DNA from: Sphingomonas sp. Leaf17
Lineage (GTDB): Bacteria; Pseudomonadota; Alphaproteobacteria; Sphingomonadales; Sphingomonadaceae
DNA length: 64,000 nucleotides
Assembly (NCBI RefSeq): GCF_001421505.1
Contig: NZ_LMKL01000006.1
Span: forward strand, 248,001 to 312,000
Reading direction: 5' to 3'
Below the pieces are notes generated by a model. That model saw only the letters and a list, made by a program, of their open reading frames with translations. It had not been told where the DNA came from and searched no databases. Below, piece after piece: positions 1-9,288 of the stretch; within the stretch, counting starts at the first letter, position 1; each line of letters begins with the position of its first letter. Made by a program: the position numbers and the translations under genes.

Positions 1-1
1 C

Positions 2-1573
2 TCCACCGACGTCCTCATCATTGGCTCCGGCGCGGCGGGCCTTACCGCCGCACTGAACCTGGCCGACCGGTTCACCGTGACGGTGCTGGCCAAGGGCGCG
101 CTGAACGAGGGGTCGACCGCGTGGGCGCAAGGGGGGATCGCCGCGGTGCTGGAACCCGGCGACACGTTCGACAACCATGTCGAGGATACGATGGTCGCAG
201 GCGCTGGCCTGAACGACCGGGCGATCGTCGAGATGGTGGTGGAGGGCGCGCCGGCGGCGATCGAGCGGCTGACCCGGCTGGGCGTGCCGTTCGAGACCGA
301 GGGCAACGAGTTGCACCTGACGCGCGAGGGCGGGCACAGCCACCGCCGCATCGTCCATGTCGCCGACGCGACCGGGTGGGCGGTGCAGGAGGCGTTGCAG
401 CGCGCGGCGGAGGCGCATCCGAACATCACCCTCGTCCCCGATCAGGTCGCGATCGACCTGGCCACCAGCCGGCATGAGGAACGCTATTCGGGCGCGGGCA
501 ATGTCTGGGGCGTCTATGCGGTCGACCGGCGCAGCGGCCGCGTGAACCTGTACACCGCGCGCGCGACGGTGCTGGCGACCGGCGGGGCGGGCCGGACCTA
601 TCTGTTCTCCACGGCACCACGCGGGGCGACGGGGGACGGAATCGCGATGGCGTGGCGCGCGGGCGCGCGGGTGTCGAACATGGAAATGATGCAGTTCCAC
701 CCGACCTGCCTGTACAATCTGGAGGTCAAGAACTTCCTGATTACCGAAGCCGTGCGCGGCGAGGGCGGGCGGTTGCTGAACCCGAAAACCGGCCACCGCT
801 TCATGCCCGACATCGACCCGCGCGCGGAACTGGCCCCGCGCGACGTGGTGGCGCGCGCGATCGACGCCGAGATCAAGCGCGACGGGCTGGATTACGTCCA
901 TCTCGACATCAGCCACATGCCCGAGGATTTCATCCGGCATCACTTCCCCAACATCCACGACAAGCTGATCGGGCTTGGCATCGACATGACGAAGCAGCCG
1001 ATCCCGGTGGTACCGGCGCAGCATTACACCTGTGGCGGCGTGGTCATCGACCGCGACGGGCGCACCGACCTGCCCGGCCTGTACGCGGCGGGCGAATGCA
1101 GCGAATCGGGCCTGCACGGTGCGAACCGGCTGGCGTCCAATTCGCTGCTGGAATGTTTCGTGTTCGGGGAGGCGGTCGCCAACCACATCGCCGCCAACTG
1201 GGACGCGCTGCCGCCGCCGCCGCCGATCCGCCCGTGGGACGAAAGCCGGGTCGCGGATTCGGACGAGGAAGTGGTCATCAAGCAGAACTGGACCGAGATC
1301 CGCCGCTTCATGTGGAATTACGTCGGCATCGTCCGCACGACCAAGCGGCTGGAACGCGCGCAGCACCGGATCAAGATGCTGACCGACGAGGTGGCGGACT
1401 ATTACGGCCATTTCCGCGTGACGCCGGACCTGATCGAACTGCGCAACCTGTTGCAGACCGCCGACCTGATCGTCCGGTCCGCGCTGCATCGGCATGAAAG
1501 CCGGGGGCTGCACTTCACGCTGGATTATCCGGACATGCTGCCGGAGGCGGTGGACACGGTGCTGGTCCCGTAA
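2..1573 (+). CDS. nadB: L-aspartate oxidase, 5'-truncated by the window edge
   Basis: L-aspartate oxidase is the cytoplasmic FAD enzyme that oxidises aspartate to iminoaspartate, the first step of de novo NAD synthesis (followed by NadA and NadC). The reading frame is open from base 2, so the true start lies before the window; 523 residues are visible against about 530-540 for the family, so only a few residues are missing. Seen: the N-terminal dinucleotide fold GSGAAGLTAALNLA (visible residues 8-21), then STAWAQGGIAA, the MMQFHPT segment, HYTCGGV near residue 341, and GLYAAGECSESGLHGANRL, all typical of the succinate dehydrogenase/fumarate reductase flavoprotein family and NadB in particular. 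The C-terminal helical domain is complete to the TAA stop. A GTG at 77 lies inside the FAD fold and is not a credible start. Identity is confident; NadB rather than SdhA because of the lengths and the HYTCGG region. Confidence 0.93.
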   Translation, partial: STDVLIIGSGAAGLTAALNLADRFTVTVLAKGALNEGSTAWAQGGIAAVLEPGDTFDNHVEDTMVAGAGLNDRAIVEMVVEGAPAAIERLTRLGVPFETEGNELHLTREGGHSHRRIVHVADATGWAVQEALQRAAEAHPNITLVPDQVAIDLATSRHEERYSGAGNVWGVYAVDRRSGRVNLYTARATVLATGGAGRTYLFSTAPRGATGDGIAMAWRAGARVSNMEMMQFHPTCLYNLEVKNFLITEAVRGEGGRLLNPKTGHRFMPDIDPRAELAPRDVVARAIDAEIKRDGLDYVHLDISHMPEDFIRHHFPNIHDKLIGLGIDMTKQPIPVVPAQHYTCGGVVIDRDGRTDLPGLYAAGECSESGLHGANRLASNSLLECFVFGEAVANHIAANWDALPPPPPIRPWDESRVADSDEEVVIKQNWTEIRRFMWNYVGIVRTTKRLERAQHRIKMLTDEVADYYGHFRVTPDLIELRNLLQTADLIVRSALHRHESRGLHFTLDYPDMLPEAVDTVLVP

Positions 1574-1717
1574 CGCGGCCGGCGGCGTCCCACCCGTTCC
1601 TCCATCCGACCCGGTTGGCGTCCGCTTCGTCGCACCGGCCGTCGGAGCATGGTACGCGGTCGGAAAGCGTGGGTAAGAGTGGATACAATCCCTGTTCCCC
1701 AAGGCGTATCCTCCATC

Positions 1718-2863
1718 ATGCAGCATTCCGGCCCGGTCGGCCGCCCCCTCGGCCGTTTCGTCACCGTCGCCGTCACCGCGTTGCTGATGGGATGCGGATC
1801 CCCATCGAAACAGGGGGCGAGCGCGATGGCCGCCGCGCCGGCCCGCGCGCAGACCTTCGTCTCGATCCCGGTGCCGCCGCCAAGCCCCCGCGTGGCGCGC
1901 CCCGCGCCCGAGGCGCTGTCCGCCCGGATCGACGCGCTGGCGCGCGCCTTTGCCGGCAAGGCTGGCATCGCCATCCGCGCGGTCGACCAGGGATGGAGCG
2001 TGGAGGCCGGCGGACGCCAGCGCCTGCCCCAGCAATCGGTCAGCAAATTGTGGGTCGCGCTCACGCTGATGGACCTGCGTGACCAGGGGCGGGCGAGCCT
2101 CGACACGCCGATCACCGTCCGGCCGCAGGATTTGACGCTGTTTCATCAGCCGATCGCGATGCTGGTGAAGGGGTCGGGATACCAGACGACGGTCGGCGAC
2201 CTGATGGTCCGCGCGCTGACGCACAGCGACAACACCGCCAACGACCGGCTGCTGAACTATGTCGGCGGACCGTCCGCGGTGCGCGCCATGATCGAGCGCA
2301 AGCGGCTGGGCGATATCCGCTTCGGGCCGGGCGAGCGCGCGCTGCAGAGCGGAACCGCCGGCCTGACGTGGCAGCCGGCCTATGCGATCGGCAACGCGTT
2401 CAACATCGCGCGGTCGCGCCTGTCGCCCGCCGCCCGGTCACGCGCGCTGGATGCGTACATCGCCAACCCGCCCGACGGTGCCGCGCCGCTGGCCATCGCC
2501 GACGCGCTCGCACGGCTGGCACGCGGGGAGTTGCTGTCAGAGGGGTCGACGCGGATCCTGCTCGACACGATGGGCCGGTCGGTCACGGGCCGTGCCCGTC
2601 TGCGGGCCGCGCTGCCGCCGGGCTGGATCATCGCGCACAAGACCGGCACGGGGCAGGATCTGGGCCGGCGCAATGCGGGGTTCAACGACGTCGGCCTGCT
2701 GACCGCGCCCGACGGCAACCGCTATGCCATCGCGGTGATGATCGGCGACACGCTGCGCCCGATCCAGGAACGACAGCAGCTGATCCAGGCGGTGGCCGGC
2801 GCGGTCGCCGAAAGCGCCAGTGTCGGCGCCGCCGCCGGACGCTATCCGCCGACGTCGGAGTGA
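1718..2863 (+). CDS. class A beta-lactamase-like serine hydrolase, predicted lipoprotein
   Basis: This is a predicted serine beta-lactamase or related hydrolase of 381 residues. The ATG at 1718 is chosen because it starts a lipoprotein signal: basic N-terminus, hydrophobic stretch and lipobox LLMGC with Cys26; upstream in-frame codons add no signal. Active-site motifs are in class A order: S107-V-S-K110, S170-D-N172, E206-R-A-L-Q (position equivalent to the omega-loop Glu166) and K308-T-G310. The spacing SxxK-SDN-Glu (63 and 36 residues) fits class A, while Glu to KTG is about 34 residues longer than usual, so there is an insertion after the omega loop. The segment before KTG (ALARLARGELLSEGS, ALPPGWIIAHKTG) is strongly class A. 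It would act at the periplasmic face of a membrane. Activity on beta-lactams is inferred, not shown; a transpeptidase-like or other hydrolase role is possible. It sits between nadB and polA and shows no sign of transfer. Confidence 0.8.
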   Translation: MQHSGPVGRPLGRFVTVAVTALLMGCGSPSKQGASAMAAAPARAQTFVSIPVPPPSPRVARPAPEALSARIDALARAFAGKAGIAIRAVDQGWSVEAGGRQRLPQQSVSKLWVALTLMDLRDQGRASLDTPITVRPQDLTLFHQPIAMLVKGSGYQTTVGDLMVRALTHSDNTANDRLLNYVGGPSAVRAMIERKRLGDIRFGPGERALQSGTAGLTWQPAYAIGNAFNIARSRLSPAARSRALDAYIANPPDGAAPLAIADALARLARGELLSEGSTRILLDTMGRSVTGRARLRAALPPGWIIAHKTGTGQDLGRRNAGFNDVGLLTAPDGNRYAIAVMIGDTLRPIQERQQLIQAVAGAVAESASVGAAAGRYPPTSE

Positions 2864-2934
2864 TGAAACGATCCCATTCGGGTTACGTCTGAGTGTCGCC
2901 TTATGGGGCGGAGCTTGCTAAGCCTCGGCCCATC

Positions 2935-5748
2935 ATGCCTCATCTCTATCTCGTCGACGGTTCCGGCTATATCTTCCGGGCGTATCACCGGCTGCCGCCG
3001 CTTACCAACGTGCATGGCGAGCCGGTGGGCGCGGTGTATGGCTATACCACCATGTTGTGGCGGCTGGCGGACGAGATCCACGCCGCGGACGGCCCGACCC
3101 ACATGGCGGTCATCCTCGACAAATCGTCGAAGACCTTCCGCAACGACCTGTACGACCAGTACAAGGCGCACCGGCCGCCGCCCCCTGAGGATCTGGTCCC
3201 GCAGTTCCCGATGATCCGCGACGCGACGCGCGCATTCAGCCTGCCCTGCATCGAGACCGAAGGGCTGGAGGCCGACGACATCATCGCCTGCTATGCCCGG
3301 GAAGCGCTGGCGCAAGGCTGGGCGGTGACGATCGTGTCGAGCGACAAGGATCTGATGCAGCTGATCGAGACGCCGGGCGCGGACAGCCCGGGACTCGACC
3401 TGTACGACACGATGAACAACCGGCGGCTGGGCGCGGAGTATGTCGCGGACAAGTTCTTCGGCATCGCGCCGACGCAGCTTGGCGACGTGCTGGCGCTGAT
3501 GGGCGACAGCGTCGACAATGTGCCGGGCGTGCCGGGCGTCGGGCCGAAAACTGCGGCCAAGCTGATCCTGGAGCATGGCGACCTGGAATCGGTGCTGGCC
3601 GCGGCCGAGGGGATGAAGAAGGGCAAGCTGCGCGACAACCTGATCGAACATGCCGAGGCGGCGCGGCTGTCGAAGGTGCTGGTGACGCTGAAGGCCGATT
3701 GCCCGCTGCCCGAACCGCTGGAGGATCTGGCGCTCAAAGGGATTCCGGATGCGCCGTTGCGCGCGTTTCTGGAGCATCACGGGTTCCGGTCGCTGCTGAA
3801 CAAGCTGGGTCAAGTCGCCGACGCGCCACGCGCCGCCCCGGCCGCCCCGGCGGGCGCGGTCGCCGAGCCGGAGACGTTCGACCGTGACGCGTATGAAACG
3901 GTATCGACCGTCGAGGCGCTGGCGACATGGGTGGCCGAGGCGCGCGCGCGCGGGTTCGTGGCGATCGACACCGAGACGACCGGGCTGGACGCCACGCGCG
4001 CCGACCTGGTTGGCGTGTCGCTGGCGCTGGCACCGGGCCGCGCCTGCTATGTCCCGGTCGGGCACGGCGGCAGCGACATGTTTTCGGAAGTACCGGTGCA
4101 GATCGACCGCGCGGCGATGCTGGCCATGCTGAAGCCGTTGCTGGAGGACGACAGCGTCCTGAAGATCGGCCACAATCTGAAATACGACATGATCGTGCTG
4201 GACCGCGCATACGCGGCCGAAGGGGGCGTGGTGGTCGCACCCTATGACGACACGATCCTGATGAGTTTCGACCTGGATGCCGGCGTCAGCCTTGGCGGAC
4301 ACGGGATGGACGAGCTGGCGAAGACGCACCTGTCGCACAGCTGCATCGCGTACAAGGACGTGGTCGGCACCGGCAAGAAACAGCTGGGCTTTCAGGAAAT
4401 CGACCTTGCCGCCGCGACGAAATACGCCGCCGAGGACGCCGACGTCACGCTGCGCCTGTGGCAGCGGTTCAAGACCCGCCTGCCCGCCGAACAGGTGACG
4501 CGGGTGTACGAGATGGTCGACCGGCCGCTGGTGCCCGTCATCGCGGCGATGGAGCGCGCCGGGGTCAAGGTCGACGCTGACGCGCTGTCGCGGCTGTCGA
4601 CCGAGTTCGCCGGGCGGATGGCGGCGCTGGAAACCGATATCCACGCGCTGGCCGGTGGTCCGTTCACGATCGGCAGCCCCAAGCAGCTTGGCGACGTCCT
4701 GTTCGAGAAGATGGGGATCAAGGGCGGGCGCAAGGGCAAGTCCGGGGTCTATTCGACCGACGTGACCGAGCTGGAGCGGATCGCCGCCGGCGCTGGTACG
4801 GATGGGGATTCGCCCGGCGCGGCGATCGCGCGGCAGGTGCTCGACTGGCGGCAGCTGTCCAAGCTGAAATCGACCTATACCGATGCGTTGCAGGCGCAGA
4901 TCAACCCGGCGACCGGCCGCGTCCATACCTCCTACAGCCTGACCGGCGCGCAGACCGGGCGGCTGTCCTCGACCGACCCGAACCTTCAGAACATCCCGAT
5001 CCGCACCGAGATCGGCCGCCAGATCCGCGACGCGTTCGTGGCCGAACCCGGCAACGTCATTCTGGCGGCGGATTATTCGCAGATCGAGCTGCGGCTGGCC
5101 GCGCACTTCGCCGACGAACCCGCGTTGCGGGCCGCGTTTGCGAACGGCGACGACATCCACAGCCTGACCGCGCAGGAACTGTTCGGCGAGATCAATCGCG
5201 ATACGCGCGGGCGGGCCAAGACGATCAACTTCGCGATCCTGTACGGCATCAGCCGCTGGGGTCTTGCCGGCCGGCTCGACGTCAGCGCGGACGAGGCGCA
5301 AGCCATGATCGACCGCTATTTCGACCGCTTCCCCGGCATCAGCCGCTACATGGCCGACACGACGCAGAGCGTGCGCGACCTTGGCTATACGACCACGCTG
5401 TTCGGGCGGAAGACGCATTTCCCGCGCATCCAGTCGAAGGTGCAGCACGAGCGGCAAGGGGCCGAGCGCGCGGCGATCAACGCGCCGATCCAGGGGACAA
5501 GCGCCGACATCATCAAGCGGGCGATGGTCCGCATGGGACCGGCGCTGGCAGAGGCGGGTCTTGGCCATGTGCGGATGCTGTTGCAGGTCCATGACGAACT
5601 GGTGTTCGAGCTTCCGCAAGGCGACGTGGACGCCGCGAAACCGGTCATCGAACGCGTCATGGCGACGGCGGCCGAACCGGCGGTGGTGTTGAGCGTACCG
5701 CTGGGGATCGAGATCGGCACCGGTGCCAGCTGGGGCGCGGCGCATTGA
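2935..5748 (+). CDS. polA: DNA polymerase I
   Basis: DNA polymerase I (937 residues) does gap repair synthesis and removes RNA primers from Okazaki fragments. All three domains are visible: the 5'-3' nuclease (residues 1 to about 295, with LEADDIIACYA and the helix-hairpin-helix VPGVPGVGPKTAAKLI), the 3'-5' proofreading exonuclease from about residue 340 (FVAIDTETTGLD and later YAAEDADVTLRLW, so the DxE and Asp residues are intact), and the polymerase domain with motif A DYSQIELRL (about 712), motif B RAKTINFAILYG (about 759) and motif C QVHDELVFE (about 884). The ATG at 2935 is chosen over the GTG at 2893 because the protein then starts MPHLYLVDGSGYIF, the usual family N-terminus. The opposite strand carries a long stop-free frame that is a G+C artefact. 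Confidence 0.97.
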   Translation: MPHLYLVDGSGYIFRAYHRLPPLTNVHGEPVGAVYGYTTMLWRLADEIHAADGPTHMAVILDKSSKTFRNDLYDQYKAHRPPPPEDLVPQFPMIRDATRAFSLPCIETEGLEADDIIACYAREALAQGWAVTIVSSDKDLMQLIETPGADSPGLDLYDTMNNRRLGAEYVADKFFGIAPTQLGDVLALMGDSVDNVPGVPGVGPKTAAKLILEHGDLESVLAAAEGMKKGKLRDNLIEHAEAARLSKVLVTLKADCPLPEPLEDLALKGIPDAPLRAFLEHHGFRSLLNKLGQVADAPRAAPAAPAGAVAEPETFDRDAYETVSTVEALATWVAEARARGFVAIDTETTGLDATRADLVGVSLALAPGRACYVPVGHGGSDMFSEVPVQIDRAAMLAMLKPLLEDDSVLKIGHNLKYDMIVLDRAYAAEGGVVVAPYDDTILMSFDLDAGVSLGGHGMDELAKTHLSHSCIAYKDVVGTGKKQLGFQEIDLAAATKYAAEDADVTLRLWQRFKTRLPAEQVTRVYEMVDRPLVPVIAAMERAGVKVDADALSRLSTEFAGRMAALETDIHALAGGPFTIGSPKQLGDVLFEKMGIKGGRKGKSGVYSTDVTELERIAAGAGTDGDSPGAAIARQVLDWRQLSKLKSTYTDALQAQINPATGRVHTSYSLTGAQTGRLSSTDPNLQNIPIRTEIGRQIRDAFVAEPGNVILAADYSQIELRLAAHFADEPALRAAFANGDDIHSLTAQELFGEINRDTRGRAKTINFAILYGISRWGLAGRLDVSADEAQAMIDRYFDRFPGISRYMADTTQSVRDLGYTTTLFGRKTHFPRIQSKVQHERQGAERAAINAPIQGTSADIIKRAMVRMGPALAEAGLGHVRMLLQVHDELVFELPQGDVDAAKPVIERVMATAAEPAVVLSVPLGIEIGTGASWGAAH

Positions 5749-5770
5749 TGCCGTATGCCTCGCCCCGCCC

Positions 5771-5850
5771 CGTTTTCCTGCGAACGCAGGAACCAAGGGT
5801 CCAGAGCGCCGCGCTTCATAATCCCGGGATCCTGCGTTTGCAGGAACACG
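5771..5850. repeat. paired inverted intergenic element (copy 1)
   Basis: Two imperfect palindromes in opposite orientation lie between polA and the flippase gene. The first half (from 5771) carries TCCTGCGAACGCAGGAA, and the second (to 5850) reads as its near inverse, TCCTGCGTTTGCAGGAA. The same architecture recurs at 9149-9253, 22847-22933 and 59276-59362. It resembles REP/BIME-like extragenic palindromes and may act as a transcription terminator or mRNA stabiliser; that role is inferred. Confidence 0.6.
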
Positions 5851-5878
5851 GTGTAGCCGTTTCCGGCATCCCCGCCTC

Positions 5879-7375
5879 GTGACCGCCGACACGCAGGATA
5901 TCGACGCGCTGGCCAAGGGCGGGCGGACGAACATCTTCGGCTTCCTGCTGCGCCTTGCCGCGCGGTTGCCGTTCCTGTTCATCGCGGGCCGGATCTATGG
6001 TCCCGATCTGGTCGGGCGGTTCGCGATCGCGGTGGTGGTCGTCGAACTGGCCGCGCTGGTTGCGACGCTGGGTCTGAAACGCGGTCTGGCGCAGGCGCTG
6101 TCGAAGACCGACCGGCCGCACGCGCATGTCGTGTGGGACGCGATGGCGGTCGCGTTCCTGGTCGCGATCATCGCCAGCGCGTTCCTGTTCACCTTTCCGC
6201 AGATCATGTACCCCAACACGCCGATCAGCGGGCTGGACCGGTTCCTGCCGTGCATCATCGTCGCGGTCGCATGGTCCGACGTCAGCCTCGCCGCGCTCGC
6301 CTATCGCCGCAACGTGAAGGCGACGGTGACCGCGCGCGCGGTAGTGGAGCCGTGGACGATCTCGATCGCGGCGTGGGTGTTTTCGTACTTCACGATCCAC
6401 GACGGGCTGGTGCTGTCCTATGTCGCGTCGATGGTCGCCGCGCTGATCGCCAGCCTGGTGCCGTTTTTGCGGAGCTACGGCCTGCCGGTCGGCTGGTCGC
6501 CGCGCTTCCGGCCGTTGCTGGCGCTGGCGCGCGCCAACGTGCCGCTGGCCGGGGCCGACGCGGTCGAATGGGGCACCCGCAACGTCGACCGGTTCATCCT
6601 GGGCGTGATGTTCGAGCCGAAGATCGTCGGCATCTATTACATGGCGCAGCAGGTCGCGTCGCTGCCGGCCAAGCTGAAGACCAGCTTCGACCCGATCCTG
6701 GGGCCGGTCATCGCCAGCAGCCTGGCGCGCGACGACAAGGCGGCGGTGGCGCAACAGGTGCGGCAGGTCGCGTTCTGGATCATGGCGGCGCAAGGCGGCC
6801 TCGCGCTGATGGGGTCGATCCCGGGCGAGGCGGTGATGGGCGTGGTCGGGCCGCAGTTCGTGGCCGGCACCGCCGCGCTCGCCTTCCTGCTGACGGCCGA
6901 GTTCTTCGCCTCGGCGGGCGCGGTGTCGGAAAGCGCACTGGTCTATGTCGCGCGGCACCGCAACCTGATGATCTCGCTGACCATGCTGGGGTTTCAGGTC
7001 GGCCTCAGCTTCGCGCTGATCCTGGCGATGCGCGGGCTTGGCTGGCCGGTGGCGTGGCAGGCGGCGGGGCCGGCGGTCGCGCTGATGGTCAGCCTGGGGA
7101 TCACCAGCCTCGTCAAGATGCGGCTGTTGTCGGGCCTGCTGGGGGCGGGCGTGTCGCCATGGCGCTGGCCGATCGTCTGGGCGGCGCTGGCCGCGATCGT
7201 CGTGGGGGCTGCGTTCACGCTGTTGCCGCCGCGCTATGAATGGGCCGAGCTGCTGATTGGCGAGCCGGCGATCGCCGCGACCTATCTGTTCATCCTGTGG
7301 CGTTGGGCGTTCGGCGATGCCGACCGGACGCTGTTCCGCAAGAAACCGCCGGCCGAGGCGACGCCGGCGGCCTGA
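5879..7375 (+). CDS. polysaccharide flippase-like protein (MOP superfamily, Wzx/RfbX type)
   Basis: This is a 498-residue integral membrane protein with repeated hydrophobic segments over its whole length, for example FAIAVVVVELAALVATLGL and FLVAIIASAFLFTF. The N-terminal arrangement (short cytoplasmic lead, FGFLLRLAARLPFLFIAGRIYG, then GLKRGLAQAL) is typical of lipopolysaccharide/O-antigen flippases of the multidrug/oligosaccharidyl-lipid/polysaccharide (MOP) superfamily, which move lipid-linked glycans across the inner membrane. Length agrees with the family (about 420-500). The start is GTG at 5879; no good in-frame ATG lies nearby. There are no glycosyltransferase genes next to it, so the substrate cannot be inferred from context. 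A general MOP exporter is an alternative. Confidence 0.8.
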   Translation: MTADTQDIDALAKGGRTNIFGFLLRLAARLPFLFIAGRIYGPDLVGRFAIAVVVVELAALVATLGLKRGLAQALSKTDRPHAHVVWDAMAVAFLVAIIASAFLFTFPQIMYPNTPISGLDRFLPCIIVAVAWSDVSLAALAYRRNVKATVTARAVVEPWTISIAAWVFSYFTIHDGLVLSYVASMVAALIASLVPFLRSYGLPVGWSPRFRPLLALARANVPLAGADAVEWGTRNVDRFILGVMFEPKIVGIYYMAQQVASLPAKLKTSFDPILGPVIASSLARDDKAAVAQQVRQVAFWIMAAQGGLALMGSIPGEAVMGVVGPQFVAGTAALAFLLTAEFFASAGAVSESALVYVARHRNLMISLTMLGFQVGLSFALILAMRGLGWPVAWQAAGPAVALMVSLGITSLVKMRLLSGLLGAGVSPWRWPIVWAALAAIVVGAAFTLLPPRYEWAELLIGEPAIAATYLFILWRWAFGDADRTLFRKKPPAEATPAA

Positions 7376-7377
7376 TC

Positions 7378-7420
7378 CACCCTCACCCTTCCCACCGCCT
7401 TGCGGCGGCGGGTGAGGGTG
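7378..7420. terminator. strong hairpin between convergent flippase and purH genes
   Basis: A perfect 11-bp inverted repeat (CACCCTCACCC at 7378-7388 and GGGTGAGGGTG at 7410-7420) encloses a smaller GCC/GGC hairpin. It lies exactly between the stop codons of two convergent genes (7375 and 7428). There is no T-tract, so intrinsic termination is plausible but unproven. Confidence 0.5.
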
Positions 7421-7427
7421 ACCGCAC

Positions 7428-9020
7428 CTAGTGGCGGAAGTGGCGCATGCCGGTGAAGATCATCGCCAGCCCGGCGCCGTCGGCCGCCGCGATCACCTCT
7501 GCATCGCGGATCGAGCCGCCGGGCTGGATCACCGCCGACGCGCCGGCCTCGACCGCCGCCAGCAGGCCGTCGGCGAACGGGAAGAAGGCGTCGGACGCGA
7601 CCGCCGAGCCGATCGTCTTCGGCTGGGACCAGCCGGCCTTGTCCGCCGCGTCCTTTGCCTTCCACGCGGCGATGCGCGCGGATTCGAGGCGGTTCATCTG
7701 ACCCGCGCCGACGCCCGCCGTCGCGCCGTCCCGGGCATAGACGATCGCGTTCGACTTGACGTGCTTGGCGACGGTCCAGGCGAAGCGGCAGTCGGCCAGC
7801 TCCTGCGGGGTCGGCTGGCGTTTGGTCACGACGGTCAGCATGGCGTCGGTCAGCGCGCCATTGTCGCGCGACTGGACCAGCAAGCCGCCGGCGATCGACT
7901 TGATCGCCAGACCGCCACGCGCCGGATCGGGCAGGTCGCCGGCGATCAGCAGGCGCAGGTTCTTCTTCTTCGCAAAGATGGCGCGCGCCGCGTCATCGGC
8001 ATCGGGGGCCACGACGACTTCGGTGAAGATTTCGGAGATGGCCGCTGCGGTCGGCCCGTCGAGCGGACGGTTGACCGCGATGATGCCGCCGAACGCCGAT
8101 ACCGTGTCGCAGGCGAAGGCGGCCTGGTACGCCTCCAGCAGCGTCTCGCCGCTGGCCACGCCGCAGGGGTTGGCATGCTTGACGATGACGACGGTCGGCG
8201 GTCCGTCGCGGAACTCGGCGACCAGTTCCAGCGCGGCGTCGGCGTCGTTCAGATTGTTGTAGCTGAGCGCCTTGCCCTGCAATTGCTGCGCCTGCGCGAT
8301 GCCGTTCACCGCATTACCATCGGGCAGATAGAGCGCGGCCGACTGGTGCGGATTCTCGCCGTAGCGCAGGTCGTTGCCGCTGTTGGTGAAGGCGAGCGGC
8401 AGGGTGGCGGGGAACGCCTGCGCCTGATCGACATGGCCGAACCACTGGGCGATGCCGGCATCGTAGGACGCGGTCGCCGCGAACGCCTTGGCCGCCAGCC
8501 AGCGGCGCAGGTCGCCCCGCGTCGCGCCGTCGTTCGATTCCAGTTCGGCGATGAAGCCGTCATAGTCGCCCGGATCGGTCAGGATCGCGACGAAGGCATG
8601 GTTCTTGGCGGCAGAGCGCACCATCGACGGGCCGCCGATGTCGATATTCTCGATCACGGTGTCGCGGTCCGCGCCCTTGGCGACGGTCTGCCCAAACGGA
8701 TAGAGGTTCACGACGACCAGGTCGATCGCGCCGATCCCGTGCTGCTCCATCGACGCGACATGGCCGACGTCGTCGCGCACCGCCAGCAGGCCCCCATGCA
8801 CCATCGGGTGCAGCGTCTTGACCCGCCCGTCCATCATTTCGGGAAAGCCGGTCAGGTCGGACACGTCGCGCACCATGAGGCCGGCGTCACGCAGCGCGGT
8901 CGCGGTGCCGCCGGTCGATACCAGCTCGACGCCGCGCGCCGCCAGCGCCCGGCCAAGGTCGACCACGCCGGTCTTGTCGGACACCGACAGCAGCGCGCGG
9001 GTGATGGGGATGGCGGTCAT
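7428..9020 (-). CDS. purH: bifunctional AICAR formyltransferase / IMP cyclohydrolase
   Basis: PurH catalyses the last two steps of IMP synthesis: formylation of AICAR by 10-formyl-tetrahydrofolate and ring closure to IMP. The 530-residue length is typical. The N-terminal IMP cyclohydrolase domain (about residues 1-200, MGS-like fold) begins [20 protein letters not shown] and includes [15 protein letters not shown]. The C-terminal transformylase has [13 protein letters not shown] (about residue 215) and [10 protein letters not shown] (about 280), which contains the catalytic Lys-His pair. It starts at an ATG (complement of 9018-9020). It is the last gene of a leftward group rsmB-rpe-heparinase-like-purH, separated from the heparinase-like gene by about 270 bp with inverted elements, so it may have its own promoter. 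A purD gene lies elsewhere in the window at 51.8 kb. Confidence 0.97.
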   Translation of the reverse strand: MTAIPITRALLSVSDKTGVVDLGRALAARGVELVSTGGTATALRDAGLMVRDVSDLTGFPEMMDGRVKTLHPMVHGGLLAVRDDVGHVASMEQHGIGAIDLVVVNLYPFGQTVAKGADRDTVIENIDIGGPSMVRSAAKNHAFVAILTDPGDYDGFIAELESNDGATRGDLRRWLAAKAFAATASYDAGIAQWFGHVDQAQAFPATLPLAFTNSGNDLRYGENPHQSAALYLPDGNAVNGIAQAQQLQGKALSYNNLNDADAALELVAEFRDGPPTVVIVKHANPCGVASGETLLEAYQAAFACDTVSAFGGIIAVNRPLDGPTAAAISEIFTEVVVAPDADDAARAIFAKKKNLRLLIAGDLPDPARGGLAIKSIAGGLLVQSRDNGALTDAMLTVVTKRQPTPQELADCRFAWTVAKHVKSNAIVYARDGATAGVGAGQMNRLESARIAAWKAKDAADKAGWSQPKTIGSAVASDAFFPFADGLLAAVEAGASAVIQPGGSIRDAEVIAAADGAGLAMIFTGMRHFRH

Positions 9021-9148
9021 GGGCGGAATCCTTGGGGCTGGGTGGCTGGCGGGTCGGGGTTCGCGGGTTCCATAGCCCCCGTGGCGTGGGCTTCAACCCT
9101 TTGCGGAGTTCCATGCCGCCCGCACGCAATCTGCGCGCCACCATAACC

Positions 9149-9253
9149 GTTCCCCGGCGAAGGCCGGGGTCCAGTCGCACGGGTCGTGGTCGCGTCGTGA
9201 CGTCCTTTGCCACAACGACCTTGGCAACTGGACCCCGGCCTGCGCCAGGGAAC
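9149..9253. repeat. paired inverted intergenic element (copy 2)
   Basis: A 27-bp element at 9149-9175 and its inverted copy at 9227-9253 match at 25 of 27 positions when the second is reverse-complemented (mismatches at element positions 7 and 12). Each arm is itself palindromic around a CCCCGG...CCGGGG core. The pair encloses about 50 bp and fills most of the purH upstream region. This is the best-preserved member of the window's paired-element family. Confidence 0.7.
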
Positions 9254-9288
9254 AGAAGGTCTGTCTCGTGGACGAACCAGCCCCGGCC

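Noticed and set aside
1718-2863. Acquired resistance gene
   Set aside because: The beta-lactamase-like gene has ordinary composition, sits between core genes and has no mobile flanks, so it is treated as a resident chromosomal gene.
2842-5982. A 1046-codon open frame antisense to polA
   Set aside because: High-G+C antisense frames without stops are common. The translation is rich in Arg, His, Gly and Asp, matches no family I recognise, and polA on the other strand has every expected motif.
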